Assembly (NCBI RefSeq): GCF_000337035.1
Contig: NZ_AOJL01000046.1
Coordinates: forward strand, 1-55,271
Source of the DNA: Halorubrum coriense DSM 10284
Lineage (GTDB): Archaea; Halobacteriota; Halobacteria; Halobacteriales; Haloferacaceae
DNA length: 55,271 nt
Direction of reading: 5' to 3'
In this document: positions 25,956 through 32,639 of the stretch, piece after piece
How the letters are laid out: each line of letters begins with the position of its first letter
Position numbering within the stretch: position 1 is the first letter of the stretch
Notes under the pieces: model-generated
Databases searched by the model: none
The model's input: only the letters and a program-made list of their open reading frames with translations
Told to the model about the DNA's origin: nothing
Made by a program: the position numbers and the translations under genes

Positions 25956-26353
25956 CAGGGCCCTCCGAGGAGGTCCGCGTCGTCGGGTTTCAGCCACTCG
26001 CGGTGCGCGTAGTAGAGGACGGCGACCGGGGGCGCGGGGAGCGCGACGAGCGCGTAGACCCACTTGAAGACGCCGAGATCGGCGACCCCCCGCTCGGCGA
26101 GCGAGAGCGCGTCGAGGAGGATGGTCGCGGTCGCCAGCGGGGCGAGCAGGTACCCGTACGCGAACGAGACCGCCGCGCCGATCGGCGTCTGGGGAGTCAA
26201 GAACGCCCAGTCGAGCGCGTACAGGAGCGTCCAGACGGCGACAGTGGCGGTCAGCGCGGCGAGCCACGGCCCGTCGAAGCGTCGGTCCGGGGCGTCGGGC
26301 GAGCCCGCCGAGTCGCCGCCGGACGGCTCCGTCGGTTCTGCGCGCGTGTTCAC
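25955..26353 (-). CDS. Small membrane protein coupled to the MOSC gene
   Basis: 132 residues from a GTG start. After about 28 hydrophilic residues (RAEPTEPSGGDSAGSPDAP) there are three hydrophobic segments, at about 30-50, 57-80 and 93-115. A short charged tail, YYAHREWLKPDDADLL, follows. It belongs to no family I can name. The one-base overlap with the MOSC gene suggests the two products work together. Cysteine synthase lies 56 bases upstream on the same strand. Confidence 0.65.
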   Translation of the reverse strand: MNTRAEPTEPSGGDSAGSPDAPDRRFDGPWLAALTATVAVWTLLYALDWAFLTPQTPIGAAVSFAYGYLLAPLATATILLDALSLAERGVADLGVFKWVYALVALPAPPVAVLYYAHREWLKPDDADLLGGP

Positions 26354-26408
26354 GGGGCATCTGCGCGCCGAACGCTAATCAACTCCCGGGTGGGTCGGTC
26401 CGCGCGGC

Positions 26409-27329
26409 TCACTCGGCGTCGAAGGTACCCGCGGTCAGGTAGCGCTCGCCGCTGTCCCAGTAGACCGTGACGACGAGCGGCTCCTCGCCGTCGAACGCGC
26501 CGCTCTCTCGCAGTTCGGCCGCGACGTCCTTCGCCGCGAGGTTCGACGCGCCCGACGACTGGCCGACCAGAATGCCCTCCTCGCGGGCGAGCCGGCGGCA
26601 CTCGGCCTCGGCGTCGGCCAGCTCGACCGTGTGGACCTCGTCGATCAGGTCGACGTCGAGGTTCGGCGAGACGAACCCCGGGCCCATCCCCTGAAAGCCG
26701 TCGACGCTCGGCTCCCCGCCGGAGAGGACGGCGTTGTCCGCGGGCTCCACGGCGTCGATCCGGACGTCCGGGAAGGCCTCGCGCAGCCGGCGGCCGACCC
26801 CGGTGATCGTCCCGCCCGTGCCGACGCCGGCGACCAGCGCGTCGACGGTGCGGTCGCCCACTTGGTCGAGTATCTCCGGGCCCGTCGTCTCGTAGTGGGC
26901 GCGGGGGTTCGCCGGGTTCTCGAACTGGCGGAGCTGGACGGTGTTCGGCTCGCCTTCGAGCTCGTCCGCCCGGTCCTTCGCGTCCGAGATGTCGCCGTCG
27001 ACGAGCTCGACGGTCGCGCCGTACGCCCGCATGAGCCGGCGGCGCTCGATCGACTTCCCCTCGGGGATGACGAGGGTGACGTCGTAGCCGCGCGCCGCGC
27101 CGACCATCGCGAGGCCGATGCCCGTGTTGCCCGACGTGGGCTCCACGATGCGGTCGCCCGGCTCGATCTCGCCCGCCTCCTCGGCGGCCTCGACCATGTA
27201 CAGCGCGGGGCGGTCCTTCGCTGAGCCGCCCGGGTTGCGGGACTCGACCTTCGCCGCGACCGTCGTCCCCGCGGGCGCGTCGACCCGCACCAGCGGCGAG
27301 CCGAGCGTCGACAGGATGTCGTCGTCCAT
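26409..27329 (-). CDS. cysK: Cysteine synthase (O-acetylserine sulfhydrylase family)
   Basis: 306 residues, the normal length. This PLP enzyme makes L-cysteine from an activated serine and sulfide. The PLP-binding Lys is in NPGGSAKDRPA (about residue 38). The substrate loop is VEPTSGNTGIGLAMVGAARG and the phosphate-binding loop is VAGVGTGGTITGVGR. GQSSGAS appears near the C-terminus. CysK and CysM types cannot be separated safely by eye. It begins a run of minus-strand genes that includes a MOSC protein, a possible sulfur link. Confidence 0.92.
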   Translation of the reverse strand: MDDDILSTLGSPLVRVDAPAGTTVAAKVESRNPGGSAKDRPALYMVEAAEEAGEIEPGDRIVEPTSGNTGIGLAMVGAARGYDVTLVIPEGKSIERRRLMRAYGATVELVDGDISDAKDRADELEGEPNTVQLRQFENPANPRAHYETTGPEILDQVGDRTVDALVAGVGTGGTITGVGRRLREAFPDVRIDAVEPADNAVLSGGEPSVDGFQGMGPGFVSPNLDVDLIDEVHTVELADAEAECRRLAREEGILVGQSSGASNLAAKDVAAELRESGAFDGEEPLVVTVYWDSGERYLTAGTFDAE

Positions 27330-27432
27330 TAGCCGAACCGAGGCGGTCGCGACGCAAAGGCCCCGCGGACTCCGGCAAGCGATGTCGCCCGCGCCGGCGA
27401 AATCCGGTTATAAACGCCTCAGCACGACCGGG

Positions 27433-27450
27433 TCTGTATATAAATAGACA
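27433..27450 (+). promoter_or_regulatory. Strong orphan TATA box
   Basis: tatataaata (27437-27446) is close to the ideal archaeal TATA box and is flanked by gtct and agac, giving a short inverted repeat. A plus-strand transcript would start near 27470, just before the first hairpin. No protein gene lies within range: cysK faces away and the next plus-strand gene begins at 27953. Confidence 0.6.
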
Positions 27451-27469
27451 GCCGGGACCCGAGACTGAC

Positions 27470-27740
27470 GCGGTGGCGCGTGCCTCCGAGCGGCCGATAG
27501 GCCGGGAGGAGCACGCGCGAGGTCGTCGGGCGACGCCCGACTGCCAGAGGGACGCCCGGTCCCTCGCCGGAGTCGCGGCCGTTTAAAAACGGCCGCGACG
27601 AGGCTGGGGAGGTGTGAAGTGCTGTGCGGTACGGGGTGGGACTCGAAGGGGCAGTCGCGAAGCGGGCGCACGCTCGGGGCGGTCCTCGCTCGTTCGCTCC
27701 GCTCACTCGCTGCGGTCCTGCCGTCACCTGCGCCCGCCTC
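27470..27740 (+). ncRNA. Candidate structured RNA or dispersed palindromic element (five hairpins)
   Basis: Five stems follow one another. A: gcgcgtgc (27476-27483) with gcacgcgc (27511-27518), containing inner stems ctcc/ggag and ggcc-gata-ggcc. B: gtcgggc-gac-gcccgac (27525-27541). C: gagggac-gcccg-gtccctc (27547-27565). D: gtcgcggccgtt-taaa-aacggccgcgac (27572-27599), 12 perfect pairs. E: gcgggcgca (27662-27670) with tgcgcccgc (27729-27737). The stretch between D and E (ggtgggactcgaaggggcag) resembles a sequence I recall recurring between haloarchaeal genes. Strand is chosen from the TATA box. It is not 7S RNA, RNase P RNA or tRNA as far as I can tell. Confidence 0.45.
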
Positions 27741-27952
27741 GTGCCTGGGGCTTCGGGGGTACTCGTGTCGACTGACGATTTATAAACAGAACCGTACAGC
27801 CGAGCGGCTGGGCCTTCGGAAGCGTTCGTGACGGGTTTCGGTTTCAGAGCAGTCGGAGCGACGTAACACCGGGCCGTTCGTGCCGCGAACGACCGAGACC
27901 TCGTCTTGCCACCGACGCGCCGTTTACGTGGCTCCGCGACCTACCGAACGCC

Positions 27953-28339
27953 ATGACGCTCGAAACGCTCGCGCCCGCGGACGACGTCGACGCGGCCGCG
28001 TTCGACGACTCCGTTCTCGACGCGCTCGCGGCGGACGACTACGTGTTCAAAGTGTGGGGCGGCGACTGGTGTATCGACTGCCAGCGACAGCTCCCCGAGT
28101 TCGGTGCCGCGCTCGCGGCCGCCGGCGTCCCGGACGACCGCATCGAGTCGTTTCCGGTGACGAAGGGGCCGGACGGGAAGGAGGGCGAACTCGTCGAGGC
28201 GTACGGGATCGAACTGATCCCGACGGTCGTCGTGGAGTCGCCCGACGGCGAGGAGCTCGCGCGGTTCGTCGAGGAAGAAGACGGCTCCATCGCGGAGTTC
28301 CTCGCGACCCGGCTCGCCAACGTCGAAGCGACCGCCTGA
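27953..28339 (+). CDS. Thioredoxin-family protein (TlpA-like)
   Basis: 128 residues. The active-site motif is [15 protein letters not shown] with Cys40 and Cys43 in a C-x-x-C arrangement. The cis-Pro region is [10 protein letters not shown]. There is no signal peptide, so it acts in the cytoplasm as a thiol-disulfide reductant or as a peroxide-linked reductase. The Ile-Asp between the cysteines differs from the usual Gly-Pro and should change the redox potential. ThuA follows 64 bases downstream on the same strand. Confidence 0.88.
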   Translation: MTLETLAPADDVDAAAFDDSVLDALAADDYVFKVWGGDWCIDCQRQLPEFGAALAAAGVPDDRIESFPVTKGPDGKEGELVEAYGIELIPTVVVESPDGEELARFVEEEDGSIAEFLATRLANVEATA

Positions 28340-28403
28340 GACGGGTGAGCAGGCGGCGAGGGCCGGGGCGAGCGCTCAAGTCGGTTCGGCGACGACCCCG
28401 CGT

Positions 28404-29147
28404 ATGGCACGCGTCACGGTCTGGAACGAGTACCGACACGAGCGCGAGAGCGAGATCGTCGCCGAGGTCTACCCCGACGGCATCCACGCCGTCGTCGCCG
28501 ACGCGCTCCGCGAGGGCGGCCACGAGGTCCGCACCGCGACCCTCGACGAGGGGCCGGAGCACGGGCTCACCGAGGCGGTCATGGACGACACCGACGTGCT
28601 GGTCTGGTGGGGTCACGCGGCCCACGACGAGGTCCGCGACGCGGTCGTCGACCGGGTTCACGAACGCGTCCTCGACGGGACGGGCCTGATCGTCCTCCAC
28701 TCCGCGCACTACTCGAAGATTTTCAAGCGGCTGATGGGGACCAGCTGCTCGCTCAAGTGGCGCGAGGCCGCCGAGCGCGAGCGGCTCTGGACGATCGAGC
28801 CGAGCCACCCGATCGCGGACGGGATCGGCGAGGCGATCGAACTCGAAGAGACGGAGATGTACGGCGAGCGCTTCGACGTGCCCGCGCCGGACGCGCTCGT
28901 GTTCACCTCGTGGTTCGAGGGCGGCGAGACGTTCCGCTCCGGCTGCTGTTACCGCCGCGGGAACGGGCGGGTGTTCTACTTCCGCCCCGGCCACGAGACG
29001 TATCCGATCTACTACGACGAGGACGTCCGGCGCGTCCTCCGGAACGCGGTCGACTGGGCGGAGCCGGGCGACGGGCCGACGCCCGAGTTCGGCAACGCGG
29101 AGCCGATCGAGGAGATCGACGCGAGCGACGACCGGACGGTCCACTGA
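28404..29147 (+). CDS. ThuA-domain protein (trehalose utilization family)
   Basis: 247 residues. ThuA proteins have a class I glutamine-amidotransferase-like fold and are tied to sugar catabolism; the reaction is not established. Family features are [20 protein letters not shown] at the start, [32 protein letters not shown], and [20 protein letters not shown] near the C-terminus. No sugar transporter or dehydrogenase gene is adjacent, so the substrate context is missing here. Confidence 0.88.
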   Translation: MARVTVWNEYRHERESEIVAEVYPDGIHAVVADALREGGHEVRTATLDEGPEHGLTEAVMDDTDVLVWWGHAAHDEVRDAVVDRVHERVLDGTGLIVLHSAHYSKIFKRLMGTSCSLKWREAAERERLWTIEPSHPIADGIGEAIELEETEMYGERFDVPAPDALVFTSWFEGGETFRSGCCYRRGNGRVFYFRPGHETYPIYYDEDVRRVLRNAVDWAEPGDGPTPEFGNAEPIEEIDASDDRTVH

Positions 29148-29307
29148 GCGGAACGGAGACACGGAGAAACGGCGAGCCGTCGGCTCACCGGTGTAGGGCG
29201 ACCGCCGCTACGGCGCGGACGTTGAAAGGCGACCGCCTCGCGCGAACGCGAGACGACCGGTCGTGTCGCGCGCCGGCGGCCGGTCGAGTAAGCGTCGACC
29301 GCGGCCG

Positions 29308-29315
29308 TATATAAA
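29308..29315. promoter_or_regulatory. Orphan TATA-like box
   Basis: tatataaa lies in the 210-base gap between the convergent ThuA and TIM-barrel-like genes. Either direction would give a transcript running antisense into one of the two gene ends. No reading frame fits a leaderless start from it. Confidence 0.35.
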
Positions 29316-29357
29316 CCCTCGTTCACGGGGCCGCGAGAGGCCGGCCGACGCGGTCGG

Positions 29358-30218
29358 TCACTCCGGTCGGTGGACCTCGCCGTCGCGGGAGTCGGCGTTC
29401 TTCCGGCGGACCGCGGCGGCGGCGTTGTTCGCGTCGTAGCCGAAGAACACGTCCTTCGCGTACGTCTCGGCGACCTCGGTCGCGTGGATCAGGTCGTCGA
29501 CGTCCACCTCGACCGCGTACAGCTCCAGCGAGAACGGCGTCTCCGGCGGCGCACCGTGGACGTCGTAGTCGCCGCCGAGCCGCGAGCGGAACCCCCGCGC
29601 GATCGCCTCCAGCCAGTAGGTCGTCGCGTACTCGGTGTCGTACAGCGGGACCACGAACTCGTCGACGTGCTCCGTGAGGCGGTCGAGGTCGAGGCCGGCG
29701 CGCTCGTAGAGGTGGTCGGGATACGGATCGGGGTACAGCGTGAGGAGCAGCCGGCCGGGGACCAGCTCCGCCGCCTCGGCGACGAAGCCGGTGATGACGT
29801 CCGCGCGCCAGTCGGCGAAGTCGTCGCGGTCGCTCTCGGCGAACAGGCGCTCGCAGCGGTCGCAGTGACAGAACCCCTCGCGGGGGAACCCCACGTCGTC
29901 GAGGCGCACGTCCCCGTTCTCGGCGGCGCAGTCCGCGATGATCTCCAGGAGTCCCTCGCGGTACTCGGGGTGCGTCGGGCAGATGTACGCCCAGTCGAAG
30001 TAGTCGCGGTCGCGGGTCGCCGGCTCGCCACGCTCGTCGACCGGAACGAGGTCCTCGTCCTCGCTCGCGGCCGCGTTGTCGCCGAAACACGACACCATGT
30101 TCACGGCGTTCGGCAGGGGCTCGGCCGCCCGTCCCGTGACGTCTTTGACCTCGTAGAACCCGAGGTCGAACGGCTCCATCGCGACCTCGTCGGCGTTGCG
30201 CGTGACGACCCCATACAT
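29358..30218 (-). CDS. Conserved hypothetical protein, TIM-barrel glycosidase-like
   Basis: 286 residues. The order of segments resembles uncharacterised TIM-barrel glycoside-hydrolase-like proteins: WAYICPTHPEYREGLLEII, then VRLDDVGFPREGFCHCDRC, then RLLLTLYPDPYPDHLYERAG. In those proteins the Asp pair after beta-strand 4 would be near the active site. The C-H-C-x-x-C cluster could bind a metal. There is no export signal. I do not recognise a named family and the enzyme activity is a guess. Confidence 0.6.
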   Translation of the reverse strand: MYGVVTRNADEVAMEPFDLGFYEVKDVTGRAAEPLPNAVNMVSCFGDNAAASEDEDLVPVDERGEPATRDRDYFDWAYICPTHPEYREGLLEIIADCAAENGDVRLDDVGFPREGFCHCDRCERLFAESDRDDFADWRADVITGFVAEAAELVPGRLLLTLYPDPYPDHLYERAGLDLDRLTEHVDEFVVPLYDTEYATTYWLEAIARGFRSRLGGDYDVHGAPPETPFSLELYAVEVDVDDLIHATEVAETYAKDVFFGYDANNAAAAVRRKNADSRDGEVHRPE

Positions 30219-30337
30219 GGGACCGGCTACGGGACAGGTCGGTAAAAACGGACGGTATCGGGCGGTCGGCCGCGGCCGCGGGTCAACCCGCGCGGCGGTT
30301 CGGTCGTCGGTGCGGTTCGCGGAGGGCGCGAGCGCGG

Positions 30338-30433
30338 TTACTCGATCTCGACCGGCTCCTTGTCGCCGGCGAACAGGAAGTACGCGAGCGCGACGAGCGA
30401 CAGCACGAGGACGAGCTTGGCTTTCTTGCTCAT
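30338..30433 (-). CDS. 31-residue single-span membrane micro-protein
   Basis: ATG at 30433, TAA at 30338-30340. The peptide starts with a basic cap (MSKKAK), then one hydrophobic helix (LVLVLSLVALAYFLFA), and ends with an acidic tail (GDKEPVEIE). Positive-inside orientation puts the tail outside. The reading frame, codon use and helix make it look like a real gene. It lies 86 bases downstream of pyrI on the same strand. I recall similar short proteins in other haloarchaea but cannot check. Confidence 0.6.
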   Translation of the reverse strand: MSKKAKLVLVLSLVALAYFLFAGDKEPVEIE

Positions 30434-30519
30434 ACGCGACGGTTGGAACGGCGGGCGCTAAAACTTACCGGACCGAGCGGGGATCGCCCCGCGAGAGACG
30501 GCTCGCGGCGCTCGCCGCC

Positions 30520-30978
30520 TCACACGTCGATGTGGTCGGCGATGTCGGCGCGCAGGATCGTCGCGCAGTAGTCGCAGCGCACCCCGTCGGCGACGACGTC
30601 GAACCGCGTCTCGACCGGCTCGCCGGCGTTGGTGATACAGTTGCGGTTCGGACACGAGAGGACGCCCGTCACGCCGTCGGGGCGGGTGACGCGGTTCTTC
30701 TCGACCACCTCGAAGTCGCGGACGATGTTGATCGTCGCCTCCGGCGCGATGAGCGAGAGCACGTCGACCTCCGACTGCGACAGCTCGCGGTCCTCGACCT
30801 TCACGATGTCCTTGCGGCCGAGCCGGTCGGAGGGGACGTTCATCCCCACCGAGACGCCGAACCCCCCGGAGCCGTCGATGCCTAGGATCGCGAGGACGTT
30901 CAGCGCCTGCCCGCCCTCGACGTGGTCGATCACGGTGCCGTCGCGGATCTTCGAGACGCGGAGCTCGTGGTCGCTCAT
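30520..30978 (-). CDS. pyrI: Aspartate carbamoyltransferase regulatory chain
   Basis: 152 residues. The chain binds the allosteric nucleotides ATP and CTP and assembles with PyrB. The N-terminal allosteric domain begins [20 protein letters not shown]. The C-terminal zinc domain has four cysteines, in [11 protein letters not shown] and RCDYCATIL. Its ATG overlaps the stop of pyrB by 4 bases, so the subunits are co-translated. Confidence 0.96.
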   Translation of the reverse strand: MSDHELRVSKIRDGTVIDHVEGGQALNVLAILGIDGSGGFGVSVGMNVPSDRLGRKDIVKVEDRELSQSEVDVLSLIAPEATINIVRDFEVVEKNRVTRPDGVTGVLSCPNRNCITNAGEPVETRFDVVADGVRCDYCATILRADIADHIDV

Positions 30979-31922
30979 CGGTCCACCTCCGTCCCCTCGT
31001 CGCCGTCGGGATCCGCGTTCTCCAGTAGGGTGTCGAGCAACGCCATCCGGACCGGAATCCCGTTGTGCGCCTGTTCGAAGTAGCGCGCGTGGTCGGTCTC
31101 GTCGACATCGGGGGCGATCTCGTCCACCCGGGGGAGCGGGTGCATCACGGTGAGGTCGTCGGCCGCGGCCTCGAGCGTCTCGGCGTCGATCCGGTACTCG
31201 CCCGCGACGCGGTGGTACTCGTTCTCGTCCGGGAACCGCTCCTTCTGGATCCGGGTGACGTACAGCACGTCGAGCTCGCCTAAGACCGGTTCGAGCTCGT
31301 CGTGTTCGCGGATCTGCGCGCCGGTCTCGTGGAGGTCGAAGCGGACCGACCGCGGGAGCCGCAGCGAGTCGGGGCTGATGAAGTGCTGGTTGGCGTCGAA
31401 CTCCGTCAGCGCGGCCGCCAGCGAGTGGACCGTCCGCCCGTACTTCAGGTCGCCCATGATCCCGATCGTGAGGTCGTCGAGCCCGTGGTCCTCGCGGATC
31501 GTGTGGAGGTCGAGGAGCGTCTGGGACGGGTGCTGGCCCGCGCCGTCGCCAGCGTTGACGACGGGGACGTCGACGCGCTCGCCCGCCAGCGTGGCCGCGC
31601 CCTCGCTCGGGTGCCGGAGGACGAGCGCGTCCGCGTACCCCTCGATGACGCGGACGGTGTCCGACAGCGACTCGCCCTTCGAGACCGACGAGGAGTCGAC
31701 ATCGCCCATGCCGATGGTGTTCATCCCGAGGCGCTTGGCCGCGCTGTCGAAGCTCATCCGGGTGCGGGTGCTGGGCTCGAAGAAGCAGAGCGCGAGCACC
31801 CGCCCGGCGTGCCGGTCCGCGTAGGCGGCGGGGTCGTCGGCGACCGCCCGGGCCCGGTCGAGCACGGCCTCGATGTCATCCCGCGAGAGCTGGGTCGCGG
31901 TGATGAGGTGGTCCTGTCGCAT
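30975..31922 (-). CDS. pyrB: Aspartate carbamoyltransferase catalytic chain
   Basis: 315 residues. The enzyme condenses carbamoyl phosphate and aspartate in the first committed step of pyrimidine synthesis. The carbamoyl-phosphate loop [12 protein letters not shown] (about residues 51-62) is the family signature. Further motifs are [27 protein letters not shown] and [12 protein letters not shown]. First gene of the pyrBI operon, divergent from the ASCH gene. Confidence 0.97.
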   Translation of the reverse strand: MRQDHLITATQLSRDDIEAVLDRARAVADDPAAYADRHAGRVLALCFFEPSTRTRMSFDSAAKRLGMNTIGMGDVDSSSVSKGESLSDTVRVIEGYADALVLRHPSEGAATLAGERVDVPVVNAGDGAGQHPSQTLLDLHTIREDHGLDDLTIGIMGDLKYGRTVHSLAAALTEFDANQHFISPDSLRLPRSVRFDLHETGAQIREHDELEPVLGELDVLYVTRIQKERFPDENEYHRVAGEYRIDAETLEAAADDLTVMHPLPRVDEIAPDVDETDHARYFEQAHNGIPVRMALLDTLLENADPDGDEGTEVDR

Positions 31923-32125
31923 CGTCAGAGATGGGTACCGGCAGTATCTTGAATCCCTCGGCTCGGGACGCAGCGCGGGTGTTCACGGACGTGCGTACCC
32001 GCTCGGGTCGGCGTTTCGATATCCGTAACGCGTCGGGGTTCGGTCCGGCGTCACCGCGACGCGGGGGCCGAGTCGTGGCCGCGCTCGCCGCCGCGCATAA
32101 GCCGGAGCGGACCGAAGGGCGTGAC

Positions 32126-32443
32126 ATGACCGACAACGACCCGGCCGACCTGCTCCCGAACGACCGCGTGAAGCAGGCCGCCCTCGACGGCGAGGTGACG
32201 CAGCTCCACCGCGGAAACCAGTACGGCGAGGAGGGCGAGACCTTCGAGATCGACGGCGTCGCCTTCGAACTAGTCGAGGTGACCGAGCGCACGCTCGGCG
32301 ACATGACCGACGAGGACGCGAAACGCGAGGGGTCGCCGTCGCTCTCGGCGTACAAAGAGCGGATGGTCCGCGCGCACGGCGGGAACTTCGAGTGGGACGA
32401 CGACGCCGACGTGGTCAGACACCGGTTCGAGCGCGCCGAGTAG
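32126..32443 (+). CDS. ASCH-domain protein
   Basis: 105 residues from ATG 32126. The small beta-barrel pattern HRGNQYGEEGETFEIDGV, then FELVEVTERTLGDMTDEDA, fits the ASCH fold, related to the PUA RNA-binding domain. Some ASCH proteins bind RNA and some are amidohydrolases on modified nucleosides. Which applies here is not clear. A TATA-like gcataagc about 27 bases upstream supports the start. Confidence 0.75.
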   Translation: MTDNDPADLLPNDRVKQAALDGEVTQLHRGNQYGEEGETFEIDGVAFELVEVTERTLGDMTDEDAKREGSPSLSAYKERMVRAHGGNFEWDDDADVVRHRFERAE

Positions 32444-32532
32444 GCCGCCCCCGAGATCGACGCGGCGAAGCAGGACCGCATCCGCGGACGACGCGGCGAC
32501 GCCGAACGTCTCGGCCGCCGCCGTCGTATCCC

Positions 32533-32541
32533 ATTATTTAT
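32533..32541 (+). promoter_or_regulatory. TATA box of the atoE-type gene
   Basis: ttatttata lies 27-35 bases before the ATG at 32568. That spacing fits a leaderless transcript beginning at 32568 rather than at the downstream ATG 32640, and supports 32568 as the original start codon. Confidence 0.6.
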
Positions 32542-32567
32542 ACTGTAGGATACTGGATAGGGAAGCC

Positions 32568-32639
32568 ATGGCAGCCAGTGGCGGGGCCGGGATCGTCGAA
32601 CGTGTCGGATTTCGAATATTGAACGTCGTCGAACGGTAG
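32568..32639 (+). pseudogene. Detached N-terminal segment of the atoE-type gene, ending at an in-frame TAG
   Basis: ATG 32568 opens a 23-codon frame (including GIVERVGFRILNVVER) that ends in TAG at 32637-32639. The ATG of the transporter follows directly in the same frame. The peptide looks like the amphipathic helix that precedes the first membrane span in AtoE proteins. There an Arg-Trp-Leu/Met-Pro-Asp-Pro junction is normal; TAG is one base change from TGG (Trp). Confidence 0.65.

Larger units (their letters stand above)
27330..27952. other. 623-base gene-free region with strong TATA box and hairpin series
   Basis: No convincing protein gene is seen here. The region holds a consensus TATA box (27437-27446), then five successive stem-loops between 27476 and 27737. 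A second TATA-like box, atttataaac (about 27778-27787), is followed by a small hairpin, cagccg-ag-cggctg. Open frames across it are short and their codon use is unlike genes. Confidence 0.7.

Noticed and set aside
27600-27670. tRNA or SRP (7S) RNA in the intergenic region, suggested by a T-arm-like gggactcgaa
   Set aside because: No cloverleaf can be folded around the motif, and the SRP helix 8 signatures are absent.
27408-27831. Several short protein frames across the hairpin region
   Set aside because: They run through the palindromes on both strands, have no family resemblance and no ribosome-entry or leaderless promoter logic.
32637-32639. Reading the TAG in the atoE-type gene as pyrrolysine
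   Set aside because: Haloarchaea are not known to have the pyrrolysine system, and the position is Trp in related transporters. A nonsense change or reinitiation is simpler.
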